64,000 bases of DNA. Origin: Ectothiorhodospira haloalkaliphila ATCC 51935. Its GTDB lineage: Bacteria > Pseudomonadota > Gammaproteobacteria > Ectothiorhodospirales > Ectothiorhodospiraceae. Positions 52,171 to 61,500 of this stretch are shown piece after piece (the first letter of the stretch is position 1; each line of letters opens with the position of its first letter). The notes beneath the pieces are model-generated. The model was not told the DNA's origin. It searched no databases and was given only the letters and a program-made list of their open reading frames with translations. The translations under genes and the position numbers were made by a program. The stretch is from contig NZ_KK214998.1 in the NCBI RefSeq assembly GCF_000633935.1, positions 1,637,613 to 1,701,612 on the forward strand, read 5' to 3'.

Positions 52171-52335
52171 TCAGGCAAGCGGTAGGGACTTGAATCGGGA
52201 CTTGCCGGAGCGCAGCCTGGTTTCGATGCTGCGGCTGGCCTCGCCTGTCTCCACGGCGGTGGAGGAGGCAACGCTCTTCAGGAGGGCGTCACGGCTCACA
52301 ATGCGGCGCTTCTTGGGGGAGCGGGATGTGATCAT
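52171..52335 (-). CDS. Small basic hypothetical protein (54 aa)
   Basis: A short leftward frame in the gap before hsdR begins MITSRSPKKRRIVSRDALLK and contains TGEASRSIETRLRSGKSRF. It is preceded by AGGAGAG at normal spacing. It is rich in Arg, Lys and Ser, with no hydrophobic core for a membrane segment. A small DNA-binding or antitoxin-like product is possible. It lies opposite the hsdR promoter region. The rest of 52109-52424 shows no other gene. Confidence 0.5.
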   Translation of the reverse strand: MITSRSPKKRRIVSRDALLKSVASSTAVETGEASRSIETRLRSGKSRFKSLPLA

Positions 52336-52424
52336 GTCAGTCTCTCCTGGCTGGTATGCTCATTTTACGCGCATACCGCGCCCCCGGCATCAAAAACCCT
52401 ACAACAGCACGGAGCAGTCACGGC

Positions 52425-55400
52425 ATGGCAGGTCCCGAATATACGGATGTCGAAAAGCCCTTCATCGACCAGCTGGTGGGGCAGGGCTGGGCGTTTCTGG
52501 CTGGCTCGGTGGACGATCCCGCCGCAACCCACCGTGACAGCTTCGCCCAGGTGGTGATGGAGCCGCTGCTACGGGAGCAGTTGCGCGCCATCAACCTGCG
52601 TGACGGCAAGCCCTGGCTCGATGATGGGCGATTGGATCAGGCCGTGGCGGCCATCACCCGGCTCCCCGCCAGCAAGGTGCTGGAGGCCAATCAGCAGGCC
52701 ACCGAACTGCTGCTCAATGGCCTGCCCGTGGACGGTCTGGAAGGATGGGACGGAGGCCGTGGCCAGACGCTGCGATACATCGACTGGGATGAACCTGCCA
52801 ACAACGTCTTCACCGTGGTCAACCAGTTCAAGGTGAAGTGCCCGCCCGGCCACGATGGCGCCAAGGGCCACGTGATCCCCGATCTGGTGCTGTTCGTCAA
52901 CGGCATCCCGCTGGTGGTGGTGGAGTGCAAGAGCCGCAGCGCCCCGGAGGGCATGAGCCAGGCAGTGGATCAGTTGCGCCGCTACCATGATCAGCGCTGG
53001 CTGGACGGCGAGGTGGGAGAGCACGAGGGGGCACCGGCCCTGTTCGCCACCACCCAGTGCCTGGTGGCCAGCAACTTCGACGATGCCCGGGTGGGCACCG
53101 TCGGCGCCCGCTTTGCCCACTACCTGAGCTGGAAGACGGTGGCCCCCCGGCGCGAAGCCCACGTGGCCCTGGACCTGGGCGTGGCGGATCTTTCCGCCCA
53201 GCAACGCCTGATCGCCGGGATGCTGACCCGGGCCAACCTGCTGGATATCGTGCGCCATTACACCCTGTTCATGAACCTGGGCGGCCAGACCATCAAGCTG
53301 GTCTGCCGCTATCAGCAGTTCCGTGGGGTCACGCGGGCCGTGGAGCGGCTGAAACAGGGCAAGACCCGCCGACAGGATGGCGAAGCGGATCGCCGTGGCG
53401 GCATCGTCTGGCATACCCAGGGCAGCGGCAAGAGCCTGTCCATGGTGTTTCTGGTCCGCAAGCTGCGCACCGACCCCGCCCTGAGACGCTTCAAGGTGGT
53501 GGTGATCACCGACCGCAAGGACCTGCAGACCCAGCTCTCCAACACCGCCAGACTCACCGGGGAGAGCGTGGAGAAGGCGCGCAATACCAACGAGCTCAAG
53601 AAGCTGCTGGCCCGGGAGGGCCCCGGTCTGGTGTTCGGCACCATTCAGAAATACCGCGACCCGGATGCCGAAGGGGAGGGCGATGCCTATGAGATCCCCG
53701 AGGGCCGGGGGCTCAACTGGGCGCACCGGGATGTGGCCGAGCCTGACCCCCTGAGCGGCAGCCGCACCCCGAAGAAACCCACCCTGAGCGAGCCCTTCGA
53801 GGTGCTCAACACCAGCGAGGACATCCTGATCCTGGTGGACGAGGCCCACCGCACCCAGGCCGGCGACCTGCACGCCAACATGATGCGCGCCCTGCCCAAC
53901 GCGGCCCGCATCGGTTTTACCGGCACGCCCATCATCATGGGCGACAAGAAACGCACCCACGACATCTTCGGCGAATACATCGACCGCTACACCATCAAGG
54001 AGTCGGAACAGGACGGCGCCACCGTGCCCATCCTCTACGAAGGGCGCACCGCCAAGGGGGCGATCAAGGATGGCGCCAGCCTGGATGGACTGTTCGAGGA
54101 CCTGTTCCGGGACCACAGCCCGGAAGAACTGGAGGCGATCAAGAAGAAGTACGCCACCAAGGGGCAGATCTTCGAGGCGCCGCAACTGATCCAGGAAAAG
54201 GCCCAGGACATCCTGGGCCACTACGTGACCCATATCCTGCCCAACGGCTACAAGGCCCAGTTGGTGGCCTACAGCCGCCGCGCCGCCTTGCGCTACGTTG
54301 AGGCCCTGGAGGCCGCCCGCACCGAACTGCTGGCGGAAGCCCTGGCCCTCTCCCCCGAGGACAAGGCACTGGATGATGCCCAACTGCTCACGCGACCGCC
54401 TCGGGTGAAGGCGGCGATCCAGGCCTGGCGCTATCGCCAAGTGCTTCGCCAACTGGCGTTCGCCGTGGTGTTCAGCAGCGGCAACAACGATGACCCGGCC
54501 TGGGCGAAGTGGAGCGACCGCGCCGCCGTCGACAGCCATATAGAGCGCTTCAAGAAGCCCCTGTCGCCGCTGGACGGCACGCCGCCCACCGATGCCTCCA
54601 AGCACGATCCGCTGGCCTTCCTGATCGTCAAGAGCATGCTGCTGACAGGCTTTGATGCCCCCATCGAGGGCGTGATGTACCTGGACCGGTCCCTGCGGGA
54701 AGCGGAGCTGCTGCAGGCCATTGCCCGGGTCAACCGCACCGGTCACGGCAAGACCCACGGCATCGTGGTGGACTATTTCGGCGTGGCCAACCACCTCAAG
54801 GAGGCCCTGGCCGCCTACAGCGAGGAGGATATCGAGGGCGCCCTGCAAAGCCTCAAGGACGAGATCCCCCTGCTGCGCGACCGCCATCTGCGGGTCATCG
54901 ACGTACTGCGCGGGCAGGGGGTGGATGACCTGGACGACACCGAGGAAGCCGTGCAGGCGCTGGCGGATGAGCGGGTGCGGGCCGAGTTCATGGTCAAGCT
55001 CAAGGAGTTCAATCGCGGCCTGGACGACGTGTTGCCGCGCCCGGAAGGGCTGGAGTTCGTCAACGACGCCAAGCGGCTCGCCTATATCCACGCCCTGGCG
55101 CGCAACCGTTACAAGGACACCCCGGAACTGGGTCAGGACATCGGCAACAAGGTGCGCAAGCTGATCGACGATTATGTGATCTCCCTGGGCATCGACCCAC
55201 GCATCCCGCCGGTGCAACTCACCGATGCCGAGTTCGATGCCCATCTGGGCCGCCAGGTGGGAGATCGTGCCAAGGCCTCGGAGATGGAGCATGCGGTGCG
55301 CTCCCATGTGCGCAAGCACATGGACGAGGATCCGGTGAAGTACGGCCGCCTCAGCGAGCGCCTGGAGGAGTTGCTTCAGCAACTGGATGGCCAATGGGCC

Positions 55401-55790
55401 GAACAGGTGGAGGCCCTGGAGGATCTGATCCACCAACTCCGTGACGGGGCCGCCATCGACGGTGAGGCGATCCCCGACATGCCCGCCCATGCCGAGCCCT
55501 TCTGGCGGGAACTGGTAGCCAGCAGCGGCCAGACCCCGGAAAAACTGGACGAGGCCTATGCCCGCAAGCTGATGGAAGCCACCGAGGAACTGGTGGCCCT
55601 GATCCAGCAGGAGATCGCCATCCCCGACTTCTGGAAACCCTCCCATCTCCCGGACCAGGAAGCCCTGCGCCAGCACCTGTTCACCACGTTGATGATCAAG
55701 GGCGTGGTCTCGTTCGACCGTGCCAGCGAGGTGGCGCAGCGACTGCTGGATCTGGCCCGCAGCAATCACGACAAGCTGGTGAACGCATGA
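52425..55790 (+). CDS. hsdR: Type I restriction-modification system, restriction/translocase subunit
   Basis: This 1121-residue HsdR has the N-terminal nuclease motif PDLVLFVNGIPLVVVECKS near residue 155 (PD-ExK). SF2 helicase motifs follow: Walker A HTQGSGKSLSMVF near 330, DEAH box LVDEAHRTQAGD near 470, GFTGTPIIM, and ARVNRTGHGKTHGIVVDYFG near 770. Helical C-terminal segments are required for assembly with HsdM and HsdS. ATG 52425 begins MAGPEYTDVEKPFIDQL; an upstream ATG (52356) adds 23 unlikely residues. It overlaps the YgjP-type gene by ATGA. Confidence 0.95.
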   Translation: MAGPEYTDVEKPFIDQLVGQGWAFLAGSVDDPAATHRDSFAQVVMEPLLREQLRAINLRDGKPWLDDGRLDQAVAAITRLPASKVLEANQQATELLLNGLPVDGLEGWDGGRGQTLRYIDWDEPANNVFTVVNQFKVKCPPGHDGAKGHVIPDLVLFVNGIPLVVVECKSRSAPEGMSQAVDQLRRYHDQRWLDGEVGEHEGAPALFATTQCLVASNFDDARVGTVGARFAHYLSWKTVAPRREAHVALDLGVADLSAQQRLIAGMLTRANLLDIVRHYTLFMNLGGQTIKLVCRYQQFRGVTRAVERLKQGKTRRQDGEADRRGGIVWHTQGSGKSLSMVFLVRKLRTDPALRRFKVVVITDRKDLQTQLSNTARLTGESVEKARNTNELKKLLAREGPGLVFGTIQKYRDPDAEGEGDAYEIPEGRGLNWAHRDVAEPDPLSGSRTPKKPTLSEPFEVLNTSEDILILVDEAHRTQAGDLHANMMRALPNAARIGFTGTPIIMGDKKRTHDIFGEYIDRYTIKESEQDGATVPILYEGRTAKGAIKDGASLDGLFEDLFRDHSPEELEAIKKKYATKGQIFEAPQLIQEKAQDILGHYVTHILPNGYKAQLVAYSRRAALRYVEALEAARTELLAEALALSPEDKALDDAQLLTRPPRVKAAIQAWRYRQVLRQLAFAVVFSSGNNDDPAWAKWSDRAAVDSHIERFKKPLSPLDGTPPTDASKHDPLAFLIVKSMLLTGFDAPIEGVMYLDRSLREAELLQAIARVNRTGHGKTHGIVVDYFGVANHLKEALAAYSEEDIEGALQSLKDEIPLLRDRHLRVIDVLRGQGVDDLDDTEEAVQALADERVRAEFMVKLKEFNRGLDDVLPRPEGLEFVNDAKRLAYIHALARNRYKDTPELGQDIGNKVRKLIDDYVISLGIDPRIPPVQLTDAEFDAHLGRQVGDRAKASEMEHAVRSHVRKHMDEDPVKYGRLSERLEELLQQLDGQWAEQVEALEDLIHQLRDGAAIDGEAIPDMPAHAEPFWRELVASSGQTPEKLDEAYARKLMEATEELVALIQQEIAIPDFWKPSHLPDQEALRQHLFTTLMIKGVVSFDRASEVAQRLLDLARSNHDKLVNA

Positions 55791-56488
55791 CCCAGCTGGC
55801 CGTGGACGACCTCACCTTCGAGGTGCGCGAAAGCACCCGCCGCAAGACCCTGGAGATCACCGTGGACCGGGGCGGCGAACTGATCATCTCGGCGCCCTCG
55901 GGCACCGATGAGCAGCATCTGCGCGACTTCGTGATGGAAAAGCGGCTGTGGATCTACCGCAAGCTGGCGGAAAAGGCCGAGAGCCGCCGCCCGTTGCCGC
56001 AAAAGCAGTACGTCAACGGCGAGGGATTCCTCTACCTGGGCCGTAGCTACCGACTCAAGCGCGTACCCGATGATGCCCAGGACATCCCGCTCAAGCTTGT
56101 GGCAGGGCGTTTCCAGCTCCGCGAGGACGCCGTGCCCAATGCCCGGGAACACTTCATCCACTGGTACAGTGCCCGCGCCACGGACTGGCTGACCGCCAGG
56201 GTGAAGGCGCAGGCCCGGCGCATGGGCGTGGAGCCGGCGGGCGTGAAGGTCCAGGACCTGGGCTATCGCTGGGGTTCCTGCGGCAAGGGGAGCCGGGTCT
56301 ACTTCCACTGGAAGACCATCCTGCTGCCCCGCCCGATCGCCGAGTACGTGGTGGTGCATGAGCTGGTTCACCTGCACGAGCCCCATCACACTCCTGCGTT
56401 CTGGCGACGTCTGGAGCGGGCCATGCCGGACTATGAGCAGCGCAAGGGCTGGCTGGCGCGGCATGGGATCGAGGTGGAGGGGATTTGA
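55787..56488 (+). CDS. YgjP-like (M48-type) zinc metallopeptidase
   Basis: This 233-residue protein of the YgjP/DUF45 family has VVHELVHLHEPHH near residue 190 (HExxH plus third ligand His). The usual upstream YRWGSCGKGSRVYFHW is also present. Genes of this family often follow hsdR; their target is unknown. It is coupled to hsdR through ATGA. The region after it (56489-56639) is gene-free until the tRNA fragment. Confidence 0.85.
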   Translation: MTQLAVDDLTFEVRESTRRKTLEITVDRGGELIISAPSGTDEQHLRDFVMEKRLWIYRKLAEKAESRRPLPQKQYVNGEGFLYLGRSYRLKRVPDDAQDIPLKLVAGRFQLREDAVPNAREHFIHWYSARATDWLTARVKAQARRMGVEPAGVKVQDLGYRWGSCGKGSRVYFHWKTILLPRPIAEYVVVHELVHLHEPHHTPAFWRRLERAMPDYEQRKGWLARHGIEVEGI

Positions 56489-56639
56489 GAGTGAGGGGGC
56501 GGCTCGTTCCGCTCAAAGGTCAGTGGGGCAGGGTTAGCGGCAAAAAAATCATGCTCTCCTGGGCTAGGATTGAATTGGGATAAAAAAATGACCAAGAGGA
56601 TAGATGGATGACTCGTGCTGTGTCGTTGTTGATTTTGGG

Positions 56640-56781
56640 GGCAGGGGTCGCAGGTTCGAATCCTGCCGGGCGCGCCATAAACTAGAGAACAAAAACAGCC
56701 GCTTGCAGGTTATCCTGGGTGGCTTTTTTTGGTCCTGAATCAGGCGGCTGAGGTGCTGTGTTACTGATATGTTACCGTGAT
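56640..56781 (+). repeat. attR-like direct repeat with tRNA-Arg 3' half
   Basis: Bases 56640-56677 are the 3' half of tRNA-Arg, from the anticodon stem's 3' side to CCA, and match 46167-46204 exactly; identity continues to 56681. The following 100 bases repeat the flank of the left copy with scattered differences, including a GT wobble in the terminator hairpin. No 5' half precedes it. It is the right boundary of the island. Together with its neighbours, 56489-56971 has no gene. Confidence 0.88.
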
Positions 56782-56971
56782 CATGGCCTCAAAAGCATGA
56801 ATTGACCGGCTTCCGTGCAGATCGCGATATCAGTGTGCGGCCGCCCTCGCGTGCGGTGGCCTGAGATATTCGATAGTGTCATGGGGCAGGGAGGGGCATG
56901 CGTGGCTTGCATTGCATTCCGGTAGAGTTCGTTCATGCTACAAGAAGACGAAAGTGCCATGGAGGTGGGTA

Positions 56972-58567
56972 GTGGGTGTGTTTCTCGGACTCAAGATATT
57001 TCCAGACCGAATTCACCCGGACGACTGGGGTGATTTCTACGACGATTCGCTCCGATTACTCGTCTCCTTCTCCGAGCCCCTTATCAGCCCTAACCGGAGA
57101 ATCATCCAGGGGTTCGAGTGCGTCAGCTACTCTCATGACATTGAGAGAGATCTGGACGATCCGATGTCACGCCATTGGCATGTCTCGGGTTCGATGCGGG
57201 ACATCAGCGTCATGGAGGCGGCCAAGGACCAGCAATACCTGGCCACAGCTCAATCGTTCCGGATGTTCCGAGCGTTGCAGAGGTACAGGAGTCCGGGGGA
57301 AGGTTCCAAAGCCGCTGGGATCGTCGACGCGGTGGATGATGAGGCGGGTGAGGCGGAATCCTGCCTGGTCTTTTTTGCCAAGACCCGGGGCCTTGCCTTC
57401 CATATTCCCTTGCTCGCAGTTGCCATGCTCGCTGAGCACCGCTTCCCTGACTGCGCCATCACATTTGGCGATATTGATGCGTCGCAGGCTGATCAATCAC
57501 AGAGCATTGTATTCAGGCACTTGGGCGAAAAGATCCCTCATCCCTTGCTCACCGATTCCTCGCGCCTTCTGGAGAAGGTTCTGGGCCGACAGGGGGACAT
57601 CAATGGATTGGAGCAATTCATTCGCGTGTACAGTCCACCCCGGGAAGCAGCATCGCAACTGTTGAAGGCTCTTGTGGACCACAATCAATGGGGGCTGGCC
57701 CGGGAATGGTTCCTTAAGCACTTCAGGGTGTTATCCCCGGGTTCCATCGGTGCCGGTAAGTCCTGTCTCAGCTGGATTCACGCCACGTCAGATCTGCAGG
57801 AGCTGTTTGTGATGGCCTGTAAGTCTACCGCGGGGCCCCAATTCAAGCCCGAAGACGTCCTGAAATCCCTCGCTGAGGCGGGGATAGGCAGCACCGACGA
57901 GGAGATGCGCTGGGTGGTGGAAGCGAACCAGCGCCTGGAGAACGCGGACTCGCTCAGTGCCCTCATGGTCAGAAGGGTTATGAGTCAGTCATCCTTCGCT
58001 ACTGAGCGGCCTCCGGGTGTTGAAGCCGGGACCCTGAAAGACGCCCTCGTGACCGTTTTTGGTACCGCTGAAGGCGAGCGCCTGATGGTTCGGTTTGAAG
58101 AACACAAGAGAGCTTTCCTGGATGCGCTGACTGCCCTCAAAGGGTCCATCGACTCCATCATGGACGAGGCTGATGGCTCCCTTGCAGAAGAGCTCTCCTA
58201 TGAAGAGGAATTTAAGCGCGACGAGGACATCCTTGGCATTTTTGCTCAAAGCCTGCATCCAGCCTGGTGTTCGGTCAAAGAGTCGACCGATGAGCAAGCC
58301 CGTTCCAGCGGTGGGTCTGTGGTCTCGGTCACCCGCCGCTTGTTGTTCAGGGAGTGTGCCTCCCGGCACTTGCCGCTGACGGAGACCGCCTGGGACTGGA
58401 TCGAAAATGAGCAGGACCGGGACGTGCTGACGCTGCTCCTGACGCTGGTACTCGTCAAGAACCCCGAAATCCACTTCTGCGCAGTCAGAGACTGCGTCAT
58501 GAACAACAGACACCGCTGCCAGATCCTGGTCAGTGCCCTCAAGGCGCTATCCTCAAGCGACAGCTGA
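56972..58567 (+). CDS. Hypothetical protein (531 aa), upstream partner of helicase fusion
   Basis: I do not recognise this protein. It is soluble, with no signal peptide or membrane helix. GTG 56972 sits 6 bases after GGAGG, so I prefer it to the upstream ATG at 56876. The N-terminal 100 residues (FLGLKIFPDRIHPDDWGDF, later SRHWHVSGSMRD) look globular and beta-rich. The middle and C-terminus are helical (residues 215-530) with acidic stretches (MDEADGSLAEELSYEEEF). Composition is slightly AT-richer than the host. It ends 22 bases before the next gene, so both are likely one operon. Confidence 0.7.
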   Translation: MGVFLGLKIFPDRIHPDDWGDFYDDSLRLLVSFSEPLISPNRRIIQGFECVSYSHDIERDLDDPMSRHWHVSGSMRDISVMEAAKDQQYLATAQSFRMFRALQRYRSPGEGSKAAGIVDAVDDEAGEAESCLVFFAKTRGLAFHIPLLAVAMLAEHRFPDCAITFGDIDASQADQSQSIVFRHLGEKIPHPLLTDSSRLLEKVLGRQGDINGLEQFIRVYSPPREAASQLLKALVDHNQWGLAREWFLKHFRVLSPGSIGAGKSCLSWIHATSDLQELFVMACKSTAGPQFKPEDVLKSLAEAGIGSTDEEMRWVVEANQRLENADSLSALMVRRVMSQSSFATERPPGVEAGTLKDALVTVFGTAEGERLMVRFEEHKRAFLDALTALKGSIDSIMDEADGSLAEELSYEEEFKRDEDILGIFAQSLHPAWCSVKESTDEQARSSGGSVVSVTRRLLFRECASRHLPLTETAWDWIENEQDRDVLTLLLTLVLVKNPEIHFCAVRDCVMNNRHRCQILVSALKALSSSDS

Positions 58568-58589
58568 ATCCATTCATGGCATCAGGGAC

Positions 58590-61500
58590 GTGAACGACAC
58601 CACCCATTACTACAACCAGCACGCCGGCCAGTTCATCGCCGACACCCTGCACGTGGACATGGAGCCCCTGTACCAGCGCTTTCTGCGCCACTTGCCGGCC
58701 GGCGCACGGGTGCTGGATGCCGGTTGCGGTGCCGGGCGCGACGCCCTGGCCTTCCAGCAGCGGGGCTATCAGGTCAGTGCCTTTGATGCCAGCCAGGCGC
58801 TGGCGGATCATGCCTCACGACTGCTTGGCCAGACGGTGCCCGTGCAGCGGTTCGATGAGGTGGACGAGGTCGAACGGTATGACGGCATCTGGGCCTGCGC
58901 CAGCCTGCTGCATGTGCCCACCGCCGAGATGCCCAGTAACTTCCAGGCACTGTGGCAGGCCCTGAAGCCCGGTGGCGTCCTCTACTGCAGCTTCAAGCGG
59001 GGTAAGGGTGAACGTGATCGTAACGGCCGACACTTCACCGATGCCAATGAAGACCAGATCCGCGTCTGGACTCGGGAACTCCCCGGACTGGCCGGGCTGG
59101 AATGCTGGCTCACCGAGGATCAACGCCCGGATCGGGAGGAACAGTGGCTGAACTGTCTGCTGCACAAGGGCACCCGTCAACTCATTACCGGCGGTGACGA
59201 CAACCCCTTCCTGCCCCATCTGTGCAGCAGCATTCACCGGGCCGATGCCATCGACATGGCAGTGGCCTTCATCAAGCACACCGGCCTGCGCCTGTTGCTG
59301 CCTGATCTACAGGCGGCGCTGGACCGCGAGGCGGCCGGCCGCCGTCCTGCGCGTATCCGCATCCTCACCAGCGATTACCTGGACATCACCGATCCCCAGG
59401 CGCTACGGGCCCTCATGCTGCTTCAGGAGCAGGGGGCGCAGGTGCGGGTTTACCAGAGCCAGGGCGGCAGTTTTCACCTGAAGGCCTATCTGTTTGCCGG
59501 CTCGCAGGATAGCGATGCCCAATGGGGATGCGCCTTCATCGGCTCCAGCAACATCAGCAGTCAGGCACTGCAGCAGGGGCTGGAATGGAACTACCGGATC
59601 AACTATCCGGGGGACAAGGGCTTTCTGGAAACCCGGGCGCGTTTTCAGGCCCTGTTCAGTGATCCGACCACCGTGCCGCTGTCGGACGAGTGGATCGACG
59701 CCTACGACGCTCGCCGCATCCCGCCGGAGCGTTCATGGGAGCCGGGCAGCACCGAGTCGGAGCCGCCGCCTGTGCCCACGCACATTCAGTCGCAGGCCCT
59801 GGAGGCACTGGAGCAGACACGCCTGGACGGCTACCGGCGTGGTTTGGTGGTCATGGCCACCGGCCTGGGCAAGACCTGGCTCGCCGCCTTCGACACGCAG
59901 CAGACGGGCGCCCGCCGGATCCTGTTCGTGGCCCATCGGGAAGAGATCCTCAACCAGGCCGCCGCCACCTTTGCCCGCATCCGCCCCAGCGCCCGGATCG
60001 GCTTCTATCACGGCCGCCAGCGGGACGCCCGGGTGGATATCCTCTGCGCCTCCATCCAGACCCTGGGCCGGGTCGATCACCTGGAGCGCTTTGAGCCGGG
60101 GCATTTCGATTACATCGTCGTGGATGAATTCCACCACGCCGCCGCGCCCACCTATCACCGCCTGCTGAACCACTTTGCGCCCGCCTTCCTGCTGGGCCTC
60201 ACCGCCACCCCCGACCGCACCGACAACGCCAGCATCCTCTCCTTGTGCGATGACAATCTGGTGTTCGAGAGTGATCTGTTCACCGGGGTGAACGAGGATC
60301 TGCTGGTGCCGTTCCACTACTACGGCGTTTTCGACGAGGATGTGGACTACCAGAGCATCCCCTGGCGCAACGGCCGGTTCGACCCGGACCTGCTGGGCAA
60401 CCGGCTGGCGACCCTGGCTCGTGCCCGTCATGCCCTGAGCACCTGGCGGGAACGGGCGCAGCGGCGCACCCTGGCCTTTTGCATCTCCATCCGCCACGCC
60501 GATTACATGGCCGATCAATTTGTTCGGCAGGGTGTGAGGGCGGCGGCGGTCTATGCCGATTCCAGGCTGTCCCGGGGGGAGGCGCTGGAACAATTGGCCA
60601 ACGGCCAGTTGCAGGTGCTGTTCTGCGTGGATCTGTTCAACGAGGGGGTGGACCTGCCGGCCATCGACACCGTGATGATGCTGCGCCCCACCGAATCCCG
60701 CATCCTGTTCCTGCAGCAGCTGGGTCGGGGCCTGCGCAAGGCCGAGGCGAAGGAGCGACTGGTGGTGCTGGATTTCGTGGCCAATCACCAGAGCTTTCTG
60801 CACAAGCCCATGGCGCTGATGAACCGGACCATGACCCATCAGGATCTGGCCCGGTTTGCCCGCGATCTGGAAAACGAGAACCTGGATCTGCCCACGGGCT
60901 GTTACATCACCTACGATCTGCGGTTCATCGATTTTCTCAAATCCCTGGGCGGCAGTGATCTTCAGGATCAGTACCTCACCCTGAGCGACACCCTCGGCCG
61001 TCGGCCGACCCTGACCGAGTTCTACCGCGCTGGTGCCAGCCTGCAGGCCGTGCGTCGCCAGTATGGTCACTGGTTCGGGCTGATCGTTGCCCTGGAGCCC
61101 GACCTTCAGACCGAGGAGCGGACGGTGATCGAGCAGCAGGCGGATCTGCTCCGGGAACTGGAGACCACCGCCATGACCAAGAGCTTCAAGATGGTCCTGC
61201 TTGAGGCCTTTCAGGAGCTGGATGGCTGGCGGGAGGCGCCCACCCTGACGGATCTTGCTGCCCGATCATGGCAGGTGTTGCAGCGTCGACGCCCGCTGTT
61301 GGCCGACCTGCCGGACGCCTATCAGGGTCTCACCGAACCACCGGATGACTGGCTGGGCTATTGGCGGAAGAATCCGGTGTCGGCCTGGGCCGGTGGGTCT
61401 TTTTTCACCCTTGAGGGAGATCGTTTCATCGGCGTCACGGCGGTGGCTCCAGACCACATTGCCACCCTGACAGAGCTGGTACAGGAGCTGGTGGATTACC

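Larger units (their letters stand above)
46167..56681. mobile_element. tRNA-Arg-flanked genomic island (no integrase seen)
   Basis: A 10.47-kb segment lies between two direct repeats that each contain the 3' half of tRNA-Arg. It carries hsdM, hsdS, a DUF262 relic, a two-gene module, a small antisense gene, hsdR and a YgjP-type gene. No tyrosine or serine recombinase, transposase or excisionase is visible. The element may have lost its integrase or been mobilised in trans. Between attL and hsdM (46309-46599) I see no gene. Confidence 0.75.

Noticed and set aside
52569..55769. 1066-residue leftward frame opposite hsdR
   Set aside because: Mirror of HsdR codons, rich in Gly/His/Gln/Leu; HsdR motifs are on the other strand.
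56522..56639. Short frames in the gap before the tRNA fragment
   Set aside because: All under 30 codons, with no ribosome site or conserved pattern.
59733..61070. Leftward 445-residue frame opposite the helicase
   Set aside because: Antisense shadow of helicase motifs, Gly/His/Gln-rich.
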